From positions 2,232,001 to 2,296,000 of the forward strand of contig CAVNZM010000004.1 in NCBI GenBank assembly GCA_963693365.1: a stretch of 64,000 nucleotides of DNA. The letters are read 5' to 3'. Positions within the stretch are counted from its first letter, which is position 1; each line of letters starts with the position of its first letter. The position numbers were made by a program, and so were the translations under genes. Source of the stretch: Amoebidium appalachense. Lineage: Eukaryota; Ichthyosporea. Positions 1-43,944 of the stretch are shown piece after piece. The notes under the pieces were generated by a model, which saw nothing but the letters and a program-made list of their open reading frames with translations, did no database searches and was not told the origin of the DNA.

Positions 1-664
1 AGATATGGCGAGATTGTGGACATCCGCGATAAGGCCAACCGACCGTAAGTATCGGTCAGGGAAGAGTGGTTGGATGGAGATGGGGAGGGGAAGGTTGAAA
101 GCTGGAATAGAGTTGGTGTATGCGCACATGTGTACGTGGGCGGGTGGGCAGGGACTGGCGGGGGGGGGGGGGGGGGGGGGCTAGGCAGGCGGGCGCGCTT
201 GCGTGCGTGTGTGCATGTGTGTGTGTGTGTGTCTGTGTGTGTGTGTGCTTGCATCACACTATGTTCACACGGTGTGGTGTGTACACTGATACCAGTGACC
301 AATCATGCATGAGTATAGTCAGCCTACTATGGTGGGGAGAGATGGCCAGGGGAAGGGAAGGTTGGGGATCAGGGCCGAAGGCCGGAGACTGGGGATGCAG
401 GTGCGAAACCGAGGGAGAAACATGTGCACATGGACTGTTACACCACCCCATTCCTGCTATTTTGTCCAGGAAACGGGCATAAACTGGCACACAGAGAGTG
501 TTCACTCACTACTTGCACGTACAGGTATTTGTTCCTGACCTTCCGCCACGCCCGGTCAGCCGATGAGGCGATTGCGGACTGCAAGGTCAACAAGATGCCC
601 TACGGTGACCGCATTCTGACCATCCGCACTGCCCGCATCAATCCTGACCGCCGTGCTTCAGCCG
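1..664 (+). CDS. RRM-domain RNA-binding protein, 3' part of gene (partial)
   Basis: Two exons are visible, 1-44 and 525-664. The first ends in phase 2 at a GTAAGT donor; the second follows a CAG acceptor and ends in phase 1 at GTAAGG. The joined reading has the layout of the second half of an RNA recognition motif: RYGEIVDIRDKANRP, then an RNP1-like strand RPYLFLTF, an alpha-2 helix with SADEAIADC, and a last strand around GDRILTIRTA, followed by a basic INPDRRASAG. This resembles SR-type splicing factors and hnRNPs, which bind pre-mRNA in the nucleus, but the exact family cannot be named. The start lies before the window. The next exon is not resolved: an acceptor TTGCCTAG at 1407 is followed by Arg/Gly-rich coding potential (KYRPPRRGGG), which would suit an RRM protein tail, but its frame does not match the phase-1 donor unless a G-run length is wrong. 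Confidence 0.72.
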
Positions 665-747
665 GTAAGGAAACCATCTCCCCCCCCCCCCCCCCCCCCC
701 CCCCCCTTCCCCCGCTCCCCCTTCCCCTCCCTTCTCCCCATCCCCCC

Positions 748-778
<31 letters not shown>

Positions 779-1594
779 CACCACCACAATCACCATGATC
801 CCCCCCCCCCCCCCCCCCCCGGCCCCCACCCACGGGTACCACCACCACCGCCATCCTCCTCCTCCCCCCACCCCCACCCCCACCCCACCCCGCCCCCTTC
901 CTTTTGAAGGAAGTGTATTCTGCCTGTCGGGTTCATTTTCTTCTTTTGTGTTTCCATATTTGTCGGGTTTCGATGTCTTTACTTCCATCATAGCCACTCT
1001 TTATTGTGTACATCCCCCCCCCCCCCCCCCCCCCCCCCCTTTTCCCGGAGGATGGCATTTGCTTACGTTGAAATGCTCTATGTGCCTGTTGGCATGCTGT
1101 TCCAACGCCCGACCGTGCTCTTTTCTGTCTTCAGCTCTGCACTACCTACTGCCTACTCCCCCCCCCCCCAACCTTTCCTGCCAGGGGATGTCTGTGTAGA
1201 TGGGAGTGTGGATTACAGTGGCTGTGGGTGCTTGGTGTGTGCCCCTGTGCGTGTGCGTGTGCGTGTGTTCGGGCACGCCCCTTTGCCTGCGCGGATGTAA
1301 TTATGGTTTTTTGTGTCCGAAAAGGGGGAAAGACCGTAAACAAAGAAAAGAGGGGAAAGGCACAATGCAGGCATCTTACCTGTCTTCTATTAATTTATTT
1401 TGCCTAGGGGGAAATATCGGCCCCCTCGGAGGGGAGGGGGAGGAAGGGTGGGTGGGGAGGGGGGGGGGGGGGGGGGGGAAGAGAGAGAGAGACGGAGAGA
1501 GAGAGACTTTCTGTGTGTTTTTGGTCATGCCTGCTTATGGACGTGTATGTGGACATTTCTTGTATGTTATGCAATTCATCGTTGTGCTGTGGCA
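665..1594. other. Intron/3' region of the RRM gene; low-complexity DNA
   Basis: This stretch holds several C runs (681-706, 740-764, 800-820, 1014-1039), short (AC)n, and a G run at 1458-1478 followed by (GA)n. Strong-looking acceptors occur at 1134 and 1407, but no exon that keeps phase with the donor at 665 could be confirmed. The remaining RRM exons and its 3' end probably lie here, facing the minus-strand gene that ends near 1595. Confidence 0.4.
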
Positions 1595-2281
1595 TTATGT
1601 AGTGGCTGCAGTCGGCATCTCACCACCATCACCTGCAGGGCTTCTTACATAGTCTGGGGCTCCTCCTGGCTCTAAGTCGTTTTCCCACATCCGGCTTGTA
1701 TCTCCCACTTTCCAATTATTGTTGATTCGTCTTTTACACTCGTGATCGCCATCCACACCAGTAACATCTTCGTCTCCCTTCTGGCCCCCATTGAGCGGAA
1801 TTTCTTGTTTCTTTCGGGCAGCCTGCTCCAGATCGGGAGTTCATTCAGCACACATGTACACTCGGCTATTATGTCATACACTCGACAATCGTTATATGCA
1901 TTCTGTCCATCTTCTCATCTACGACAGCTCTCCCGTCCCCGTGGCAACACATTCATGCCAACATTCCTACGGTCTTCTCTCTTTCAGCCCACAAGTTGAA
2001 CCTTGCCATCTGCTCTTCTCGCCGTCCTTTTTTTTTTTTTTTTTTTTTTTTTTTTCCCGCCCCGACTTTCGTGCCCTGTGTAGCTGCCCGGCGATTTCTA
2101 CCACGTTTTGCTCCACCTTGAATGTTTCCGCAATGGATCATCATCACCACAATCATCTTCACGTAGCCTCCTTTTTTGTATCTGCTGCTGCACGGGTTCG
2201 GAGCAACTGCACCATGTCAACATTTACCACCTCACTCTCATTTATTGTCCGCTGAGCTGCCTCTCTGCCGCTTGCTGCCAT
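1595..2281 (-). CDS. Probable minus-strand gene, unidentified (two candidate exons)
   Basis: Two open stretches on the minus strand have ordinary protein composition, unlike the repeat-derived frames around them. The first runs from an ATG at 2281 to 2159 (MAASGREAAQRTINESEV then VNVDMVQLLRTRAAADTKK); it contains possible donors GTAAAT (phase 0, after ESEV) and GTGAAG (at 2162). The second is open from 1840 to a TAA at 1597-1595 and reads LEQAARKKQEIPLNGG, then an acidic part, KRRINNNWKVGDTSRMW and ENDLEPGGAPDY, where a GTAAGA donor also occurs. CAG acceptors just inside the second stretch are phase 0, so a join from the GTAAAT donor would keep frame. The product would be small, charged and soluble. 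WKVGD resembles the start of a Tudor fold such as in SMN/SPF30, but too little follows to claim it. The family is not recognised. A T21 run (2030-2055) lies in the presumed intron. Confidence 0.33.
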
Positions 2282-2358
2282 AGCAACAGGAACGGAAGTT
2301 GACCGGCCAACATTCAATTGTGCTCTACAAGTGTTTTGTTGGCTGGTCGAAGACTCGG

Positions 2359-2610
2359 TCAGATCGAATCGTATGTTGTGTGGCGTATTCTTCTGCTTGC
2401 CTGGCAGCGTAATGTGCGAGTATCTGCAATGATTATCTCATCCACTTTCTCTGGGTCAATCTGGGTGTTGATGGCTGGCAAGGTTTGCTGCGCCTTATTG
2501 CTGGACCAGATACTAGCCGATAGTGAAAGTTTGGGTGAGTTGTTCCTAGGATTCTTTGGGAAATCGCAGGTTTTTTCAGAGGCAATGCCTTAAATTTTTT
2601 TCTAGATTAG
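2359..2610 (-). other. Minus-strand open frame of protein-like composition, function unknown
   Basis: The minus strand is open for about 84 codons from 2610 to a TGA at 2361-2359. It lacks an early ATG. It reads, in part, SIWSSNKAQQTLPAINTQID and PEKVDEIIIADTRTL, which looks like real protein rather than repeat. It ends 77 bases before the ATG of the candidate gene below it, so it could be an upstream exon of that gene, the end of another gene, or chance. Confidence 0.22.
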
Positions 2611-2904
2611 GGGCGAATCGGATGAAACTTTTAAATTTACATTAATACATACATCGAACGTTTTGCACGTTTAGTCTAAGATTGCAGTTGTGAAGTGGTT
2701 CTCACCATTCCTACTCAGTCGACCGTACGGTGACCCAGCATGCATATTCCTACGTTTTTGTTTGCTTTATAAATATTGTCACCGCTACTTCATCCTATTT
2801 TTGTGATTACCGTTGTAAGGGGCTGATGCAATTTGCAACGTAATAAACCGTCATTTTCTTGGTTCTTGCAATCCTCTTGTCTCGGTGCCCCCCCCCCCCC
2901 CCCT

Positions 2905-2929
2905 CCACACACGCACACACACACACACA

Positions 2930-2987
<58 letters not shown>

Positions 2988-3049
2988 ACCACCACCACCA
3001 CCACCACCACCACCACCACCACCACCACCACCACCACCACCACCACCAC
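2905..3049. repeat. Compound microsatellite (AC)n followed by (ACC)n
   Basis: After a C run, the sequence becomes about 80 bases of AC with a few G interruptions, then changes at about 2986 into roughly 21 units of ACC/CCA to 3049. The change of unit within one tract suggests that one repeat grew out of the other. Confidence 0.9.
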
Positions 3050-3364
3050 GGTGGTGACCCGGGGCCACCACTCCACAGCCCCCTATGGTAATAATCATTC
3101 ATACATGTCCAGCTATGATATCGATGCCTATCTATGCGTAAACACGAGCTGCATGCCCTAATGCATATGTACACAGCTAATATAGCATACGTGTTGACTC
3201 GCAATTTTTTTTTAAAGTTTATGCCTGGCGCCGCGTATGTTCAGTTACGACTGTATTTACACATCCGGTGTCACACCTACTACCCACACAACATGGCAGG
3301 CCCGGGCCACACGCCCTACACACAAATGCATACGTACACTGGTGCGCTAGCCCGGATCGATCCC

Positions 3365-3403
<39 letters not shown>

Positions 3404-3589
3404 CGCTCCCCCCTCCTCCGGATCCCGCCCCTCCCCCCCCCCCCTCCCCCCCACCCCACCCCCTCCCCCTCCCCGGGCCGCCCCCACCTCCCGTGCACGG
3501 CCTTCCCGCGGAATTCCCTCCCGAGGCCGCTTGACAATGTTCACTACTACTACGTAATGATCGAGATAATACCCTGTGACAGTGTCACA

Positions 3590-3781
3590 CGCACACACAA
3601 AAGCATACACACACGTGCACACACACACTCACACACACACACACCACACACAGACATGTGCACACATGTACACACACACCCACTAGTGGGCCCGGGCCAC
3701 ACGCACACGCACATAAGCACACAGACAAAACACGTGCACGTGCACACACACACACGTACAAACAAGCACACACACACACGT

Positions 3782-3864
<83 letters not shown>

Positions 3865-3890
3865 CATATGCACACACACACGAACGCGTG
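3590..3890. repeat. AC-rich microsatellite block
   Basis: About 300 bases dominated by CA dinucleotides with interruptions, ending in an uninterrupted (AC)n from about 3783 to 3862. The short string GCCCGGGCCACACGC occurs both here (about 3690) and at about 3300, showing that part of the block was duplicated. Confidence 0.85.
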
Positions 3891-4217
3891 CACAGTGGCA
3901 CGCACCGTGCATGTTTACACTGAGGTCGAAACCTCCGTTAACCCGATTGGTCTAGCGCGCAACATTTACGTCATCAAGTCTTGTGGAAGCCAATCGTTGC
4001 ACACCAGTCATCCAAGGGCTATAAATCGGTATTTTGAAGAATTCAAGGTATTCATTCTGAAATTGCTTCTTTTAAATTACATTTGATTTAGCTAAAAGCG
4101 ATTAGTACCCCACAATAGATATCCGTCAGATTTTACTGTATTATGAACTAATTATGGGCATATTCCGTGTATTCTACTATCTATGGGTTTATGGATCCGC
4201 GACGCATGCAACTTAGA

Positions 4218-4301
4218 AAAAAGTAGCTTGGAGAGCCTTCAGTTTTTAGGATTATTTACAAAAAGTAGCTTGGAGAGCCTTCAGTTTTTAGGATTATTTA
4301 C
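4218..4301. repeat. 42-bp perfect tandem duplication
   Basis: Positions 4218-4259 are repeated base for base at 4260-4301 (unit begins AAAAAGTAGCTTGG and ends GGATTATTTAC). This is a recent duplication in otherwise non-repetitive DNA. Confidence 0.92.
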
Positions 4302-4998
4302 ACTCTCTTCTGCGTCTTGCACATAGAGCGCTTTTGGAAGCTCTTCTCATGTATAAGTTGTTTTTCTTTTTATAGGAACATAAGGTTGTTGTGGAAAGTT
4401 GGATCGAAGAGGTTTAGTGCACAGCCCGTCTTGGATCCCTTGCAGGACAAGCTACCATGCACCTGTGAAACCCGATATATGTGGCCCTTAACGAACTTGG
4501 ATATGGATCTAGCTTGAATAAGCTCCCTATAGCCATACACCACACAAGGATCTGACCATGTCCATCTCTTCCCAAGACAACATCGGGCTGCTCTATACGC
4601 CGGTGATTATCCCTTTGTTGTCCCATCCTGCTTGCTATCGAGCTATCCTTTTGGATTATGCATGAAAAGTGGACATTAACAGTAAATGGCAAGTGCTATT
4701 GTTTCTTCTTTCTTGCTGGATGCACATCCCAGTCACGTTCCAAACAACAACATCCAGCATGCGCACATACCTGTTGGAAATGTTCTATCTTGATCTTCAA
4801 GTATTCTTTCCCATTACTCATAGTAAAGCATGGGAAGATTTAGTGTGCTTTCGTGTGGATATAACACCAACGAATGCGGAAAAATGTCGCTCTATTTTTT
4901 TTTTTTTTTTTTTTTTTTTTGGAGTGTTTAAGGGCCCGGAATGCGCCGATTCAGGTGTGACGGAAAGGTTGGGAACCCCAGTAGGGGCCTAGCTGGGC

Positions 4999-5600
<602 letters not shown>

Positions 5601-6155
5601 TGTGCTGGTGTGTGCTTGCCATGGTACGTGAGTGAGTGGGTTTGTGTGTGTGTGGGTTACCGTACATAAGTCGCAAGTGATGTGTGCGTTAAGGAGGCAG
5701 GGGAAGGGGGAGGGGGAGGGGGGGAGGGGGATGGGGACTTCAACTGAGAGATGAGATGCGCTGGTGCCTTGGCTAGATATGCAAGCTGTGTTTATTTCCT
5801 GCAATTATTCAACCTGAAGTATGTGCATATCATCCGGATGTACGATTGTGCTAGTGTTAGAATTATAACGCCTATGTGCATCCAAGTTGGGGGGACCTGT
5901 ATGCTGTGTTTGTAGGTGACCGAGTGAGCTTGTGTGTGGGCGTGTATCCAAATGTGGTGTGTTTGGCTCTCTACATATCTGGAATCACTCTCCCCACCAC
6001 AATACCAAAATACACTACAGAAACCGTGCTCCCGCCTTTATCCCCCGTCCCCCCCCCCCCCCCCCCCCCCCGGATTCCATTCCCATATTTTCCTTCCTTC
6101 CTCTCCCCTTAAATTGAACATAACTATCAAAAAAATCTTGTCGTGCACTATTGAC

Positions 6156-31905
<25,750 letters not shown>

Positions 31906-32204
31906 AGGCTGCACGGTGTACGTGTGAACCACAGGCACATGACTTGTTCTCCCAGTAGATATGGAGCGAACTTCTAAGTGTGTGTATACATACTGTGAAC
32001 AGGAAGTATGGTAATCACACATAGGTGCACGAGGCAACTAATTACTATTATGCACTGCCGGGCTGTAAACTAAAACTGTTAGATAACACACTGGTGAATT
32101 TCTGACATTGTGTATACTGACTTGAATTCACAGTGCCTGCATAATGGCATGTGCGCGTTTTATCTGCACCGTGTGTAAATTAGAAGCGTAGATAACAATC
32201 TCCC

Positions 32205-32210
32205 AATAAA
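32205..32210 (+). promoter_or_regulatory. Possible polyadenylation signal of the myosin gene
   Basis: AATAAA occurs 300 bases after the myosin stop and directly before the minisatellite. It is the first canonical hexamer noticed downstream of the gene; no transcript data support it. Confidence 0.3.
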
Positions 32211-32535
32211 ATGGCATTGTGTGCCAGCAATGTGTAGTCAGTTTTGTGGCACTGCATGCCAGCAATGAGTATGTGCCGAGCCAGCCTTTTTGTGGCGATT
32301 GCATGCCCACAATATGGAACATAGGTAGCCAGTTTTGTGGCATTGTATGCCAGCAATGAATATGTGTAGCCAGTTTTGCGGCATTGTATGCCTGCATGAT
32401 TGAATATGTAGCCAGTTTTGTGGCACTGTATGCCAGCAAAATATATGTGTACCCACGCCAGTTTTGTGGCATTGTATGCCAGCATTGTGTGGCCAGTTTT
32501 GTGGCGCATTGTATGCCAGCACTGTGTATCCAGAT
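32211..32535. repeat. Minisatellite of eight units with a palindromic core
   Basis: Eight units carry the core TGGCATTGTATGCCAGCA or close variants, at about 32212, 32247, 32292, 32337, 32379, 32421, 32466 and 32501, spaced 35, 45, 45, 42, 42, 45 and 35 bases. The core contains the inverted repeat TGGCAT-TGT-ATGCCA. Several units vary inside but keep the arms complementary or nearly so. Units share the flanks GCCAGTTTTG and AATATGTGTA. Confidence 0.88.
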
Positions 32536-32738
32536 TTTTGACAATGTACAAAGCATGAAAATGACCAACCATCCACTACAATACATAACATAGTTACTGC
32601 CCTTGAGAATTATTCTGAAGCTTGCCGAGATGGAAATGTCCGAATCGAGCAATATTAGCCTGTGGCCTTCGGACCCATATGCATGGACTTACTCCTGTCG
32701 ACCCCTCCTCCTGCCCTTTCTCAACATTTACTTCCCTA

Positions 32739-32777
<39 letters not shown>

Positions 32778-33441
32778 TTCCCAGCTTCCTTCCCGCGCCC
32801 CCCACACCCGTTCCTCCAGGATTATCCCCCCGCTCCATTCCGGGATCCATGGCCATAGCACTGGCCATAGCCGTGTTCAGAATCCAGGTACTACGTACCT
32901 CATGGTCAATAATTGTGCAGGCGCCAGGCCCTGCGGTGGCATGTCTTAGTACCTGGGAGGAACTGGGATTCTTCTCAAAATGCACCACGACTGCGGCCTA
33001 TGATTATCTGTGCGCACATACGCACGTACAGCCTCGTGCGCCGTGAACACGCACAAAGATACAGCACACATACAGTACAAGGGGCACTCAACTTGACTCA
33101 ACTTGCCAACCTCCTACATACTCAAGTAGGGAAAACCAGATCGCAATAGGTTGAATAGATCTGTTCGCCCTCCAATCGAACACGACCGATTACGAAAAGC
33201 GCGCGTTCAACCGCGCGCGGGCCCCCTGAACCCCTCGCCCTCGGCCCCAGGCTGACAGTGAAGACCCAGCTGCTGTTGCCAAGGCGGGACAGTCTGGCCC
33301 TTTAGTATGGATGAGAAAGGAGAAACGTTGCATCACTATTCTTTGAATAGCAACCCCCGCGCGAGACGCCCAGTACACTTCATTGCTCCCTCCCAGCTAA
33401 CATAACCCCTGTCTGGATGTCTTGACTCTTAGGTCGCCACC

Positions 33442-39858
<6,417 letters not shown>

Positions 39859-40332
39859 AAGTGTCCACTTTACACCCACCAACATCTTCTGTAAAAGGGT
39901 CTGGCTTTGCATGCAACAGTTAATCAGATGGGCCATATAAAGTAGTATGCATAACAAAACATCATGAGGCAGATGGGCTCGTACGTACTCGTAGCAATGA
40001 TCAACCTCAAGTGGATGTGAGCACAACATTCGAAAAGAATGAATGACTGGTCGGTTTTGCTGGTGGCCTGTTTTTTCGAAGGATTCAAACCTGGCTCAAG
40101 AAACTCAAAGGACAAACAAGTAGAAGTTTGGGCCACCAACTGTATTTCGATAGCCTTAGGGCCTTGGAATTTTCCGTATTACTCTGGCATGCTTCTCACT
40201 TTCTGGCAACGGGAGAACTACAGAGAGCACGAAACTACACAATGACCAGGACCGGGACCCTATTAGCGAACAAACCTCTCCTAATAAATTAGGTTACACA
40301 TAGCATCCTCTCCCTTCCCCCTCCCCCTCCTC

Positions 40333-40367
<35 letters not shown>

Positions 40368-41398
40368 AGCCACGGACGGGCTCTGGGCCAATAGTTTGGA
40401 GGCGATAACTTAGCCGAGGTTGTCAGAGGTGAGCAAAACTTTGCAGGAACGTGGCTCACGGTGACTGACTGCCTCGATAACAGTTTTGTATAACAAGAAT
40501 GAATTAGTCAATAGCAGTCAATATTTATATTTCAATAATGCATAATTATTCTTTTAGCTCTCTATTTTCGAAATCGCTTTTCGAAATATGATTATAACAG
40601 TGCTGTTTTGCTTACCTTTTTTGTCGAGGCTCACAACGATCTTCAGACTTTGGACACAGCCTTTTGCCGCTCTCCCTAATAAGCTACTGATTGGTTACTG
40701 CTTATCCAAACTCATCTCATTGCAGGAATGCGTTAGCAATTAAGTGTCGCACCACTTGCAAGTTGCAACATACAAACTGTCTGCACAGCTGGAGAGTTCA
40801 AGCTGTTTCGAAAAGTTATAAAATATCTAAAATCAAAAATTATAATGTTAATATGTGTGTGATGCTACAATGCGTAGCTACACTTGCTAAATGATCTTTA
40901 AAGAAACTTAGAGCATATACCTCCTGAAAACCAATCAAGTGTGTGGCTTCGAGATGCGTTTTGCCGCGATGTGTCCTTACAGATCGGCTCAGGTAAGCGT
41001 TTAGAAAATGCTGCAGAAATGAGTAACTACCATGTTAGGATAAAAATTTGTAATCGAAAGTTGTTTATAACCTGTTTCGCAAAAAATATTTCTTTGGGGA
41101 GTAGTGAAAATGGGATTTTTCATAAGGCTACACAGCCACTACTAAATGCGAGTGGAATCACGATAACATGATCTTTAACCAATCAACAATAGGCCCTCCC
41201 TATCTCTTGCCCGCATGAATGCCAAAAGCTCACACAGGGCGAACCTCTAACCACTCTCAAAACGTGTATCCTGTGAAGCGCATTTTTTCCCCTTGTCAAA
41301 GAGGTAGAGAGTTTTCCAGACCAATTATTCCGACAGCACACCTGGAAATTAGTCGCTCACACATCATTTTTCTGGCTGCTCGCACAAATCCACACACC
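39859..41398. other. Spacer between cyclin H and the BTG gene
   Basis: Mostly ordinary, AT-richer DNA with one C run (40336-40367). AATAAA at 40283-40288 may serve cyclin H. An AAAGTTATAAAAT string at about 40812 is TATA-like but lies 590 bases before the BTG start. No gene is seen. Confidence 0.45.
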
Positions 41399-42493
41399 AT
41401 GGATGCTGAGCTCGAAGTTGCCTGTGGCTTCTTTGCCACCCTTCTTGAAAGCAGCGAGGTGCCAGCAGAAAAGGCGGTGCAGTTCTGTGAGATCCTCAGC
41501 ACTACGTTTAGAGCGTGCTACGAGGCCAGTTGGTATCCCGACCAGCCCTTCCGTGGTTCTGGAAACCGCTGCATCCGTGTGCACCCGTTCAAAATGGATC
41601 CCCTTGTTGCCGAGGTTGCCGAGTTGGCAGGGATAGGTAACATTCACGAGGTGCTGCCCCAGGATCTTACGCTGTGGGTCGACCCTAACTGTGTATGCTA
41701 CCGCTTTGGCGAGCGAACCCCCATCTTCCATCTTTATAACGACGAACAAGCAAACTCGCCCATCCTCTCTGGGCACTCAAGCCTGAGCCCCCCAACACAC
41801 ACCTTGCTGTCTCCTTCCTCATCTCCAACCCAACACCACTACAGTTTCGCGTCGGGTTTCAGTTCTCCACACACTGTGCCCCAACATTATGGCGGAAACA
41901 TGTACTCAGAGAGCTCCCAGAACGGGAACGGTTTCCTCGCCGTTACGCTGAACGCGTGAGTGAACTGTAATTCCCCCCGTGTGTGTCGCGCGTTATTACA
42001 TGTTAGATCTGGTTTAATTAGGTGTAGGTTGGTTTCAGCACTATTCAGGCAGCCTGCATAGTTTGAACCGGTCACCTGCAGTTTACGAAGGAAATTTTAC
42101 GAAGGCCGGTTAGGGTGGCAAACCCCGTACGTTTTTGTATGTCTGAACCATGTTCTTTAATATCTATTAGGGTGACGCTTATGTTTCTGGTGAATTTCAT
42201 GCTTTATTTAGCGAACTTCAACTATCACGATGCACTTCTCAACACGGCCACTTAGGTGTGCTGGGGCGTGCAAGCTTTTGTAAATTAGCAGTCTGACGGC
42301 CTGGTGCCCTTTACTGCAATACACGCTACTTGTCGTTGAGGTGAAGGTCAGGGCAGATATGTCCACCCTCTCGGCAATGGGTATGGTTGCTTCACACAGG
42401 GCTCAGAATCTGGTCTCTGTGGCAGCATCACTTACTACCAAAATTCTCGGGTCTTCTCAAAGGCGCAACCAGCCCTGGCACACACAAACGTAA
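41399..42493 (+). CDS. BTG: BTG/Tob family antiproliferative protein
   Basis: The N-terminal BTG (APRO) domain binds the CAF1/CNOT7 deadenylase and so links mRNA decay to growth control. The ATG at 41399 has an A at -3 (CACCATGG). Box A reads YEASWYPDQPFRGSGNRCIR and box B LPQDLTLWVDPNCVCYRFGE, both strongly conserved. After about residue 122 the protein is Ser/Pro/His-rich (SGHSSLSPPTHTLLSPSSS). Without splicing it stops at TGA 41957-41959 (186 residues). A perfect GTGAGT donor overlaps that stop (exon end 41955, phase 2), and a good acceptor TTGCTTCACACAG ends at 42399; joining them keeps frame and adds AAQNLVSVAASLTTKILGSS to a TAA at 42491-42493 (216 residues). The spliced form is preferred. 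Unlike its neighbours, the coding DNA has no repeat-filled introns. Confidence 0.9.
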
Positions 42494-43898
42494 CACAGCC
42501 ACTGCTGGCATACACATCCTACATCCGGACACCCGGATCTGTGCAACTCTTTGCACATATCAGGAAGAACCGAGATAAAGATCGCTTGTCCTGTCAGCCT
42601 GCCCGTTCGTTTTTTGCACCAAAACTTACTCAGACTGAGAACCTTTCCCACTTCTATACCTCATCTATACTCCTTTGCGTGCACACCTTAATTAGGTGTA
42701 TAGGCATGCAACTAGATCCTCGCAGCTTTGTGCTGGGGAGAAAGTAGCCTTCACTTGTGCTAAATCATCCGCCAAGCACATTTATTGGTGGTCACTTAAT
42801 TAGACGGTCACCTTGCAGCTTTTCTTGCCTGGCCAGCTACTCCCATACTTTCTGTAAAGGCGACACCATAGATCATCCATGTGCTTGAAAAGATCTTTAC
42901 CTACGTGTGACCCATATTTGACCTGAATAAGTGCTGCTGCTACAGAGGCTAAGTAACCAAGCTATCTGATAAGTCATCACCGCCCCTCCCATTTTCTTTT
43001 TTTCGTGTCAGTCAACCTTTATATAATACTGCCAAGCGATGGGAACTTACCGGGGAGCCACTGGATTCAAAGCAATCGTGCAGAAACGAATACTTCACAG
43101 GGAGCAACCCGCCGATAACGGGGAAGAGAGGCAAAATACAGCCGGAACGTTTCTAAGTTCGAAGATTTTGTGCAAGTTACGGTACTTGCAAAAGTCTGGT
43201 AGAAGCCGGAAAAGGGAGAGATTGGTGGTTGACCATGGGTGGTGAATGTGAACGGGTGTGGCTTGCAAATGGCACGCGGGGGGGGGGGGGGGGGGGGGGG
43301 GGGGGGTATTGAGAAACTTTGAGGAATGAGAGGAATGGGAAGGCAGACATGAAATAACAGATATGAAATGAGAGCAGAACCAGTTGTCGTGAAAGAGCCA
43401 AACATCTTCAATTTGTTACCAGACGAACACAGTGTCCCAGCACATACACTGGCCATTCTTGTGTTCGTTGTGCATGAGAGTGTGGTGGGTTTTTCTGCAT
43501 GCAAACTCACAATCCATGATAGCACCTGGAAGTGTGAGATGAGCTTACACGTTCGAGAATAGCAGTGAACCTGCTGTGTTATCGCGGGGAATTCTGCAGA
43601 GATGGAATTACTCATTCTAGGATGGTCTTATTTCATAGCAAAGGTTTATTGGAATTTGCCGTTTTCAAGTTATTCGCCAATGCCACTGCAATCACTACAT
43701 ATGCACATACAGTATACGTTCATATATGCATGATTTACCTTAAGTCTTCGGGAATGGAGGCTGAATTGGCTGGATGCATATGCATGCCATTGTGGGAATG
43801 GTGTGTGTGCGAATGCGTGCATGTGTGTGTGCACTTGTGCAATGTGCATGCCAGCAAGTGACGGGGCGCACCCAGGGGGCCAGGGGGGGCCCGAGCAT

Positions 43899-43944
<46 letters not shown>

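Larger units (their letters stand above)
31906..33441. other. Spacer between myosin V and cyclin H
   Basis: It holds the myosin 3' flank, a palindromic minisatellite, a C run (32741-32777) and, at about 33190-33250, a GC-rich part with GCGCGCG that may be the cyclin H promoter. No gene was found. The open frames at 32600-33050 are proline runs around the C tract. Confidence 0.5.

Noticed and set aside
1400-1490. Arg/Gly-rich last exon of the RRM protein
   Set aside because: Not called as an exon because the frame that reads KYRPPRRGGG does not fit the phase-1 donor at 665; kept only as a possibility in the RRM entry.
3340-3540. Proline- or glycine-rich open frames over C and G runs
   Set aside because: These arise from homopolymers; they lack conserved motifs and usually cross clear intron boundaries.
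41219-41398. 60-residue N-terminal extension of the BTG protein from an upstream in-frame ATG at 41219
   Set aside because: The BTG domain starts normally at 41399 in a good start context, and the extension has no BTG-family counterpart.
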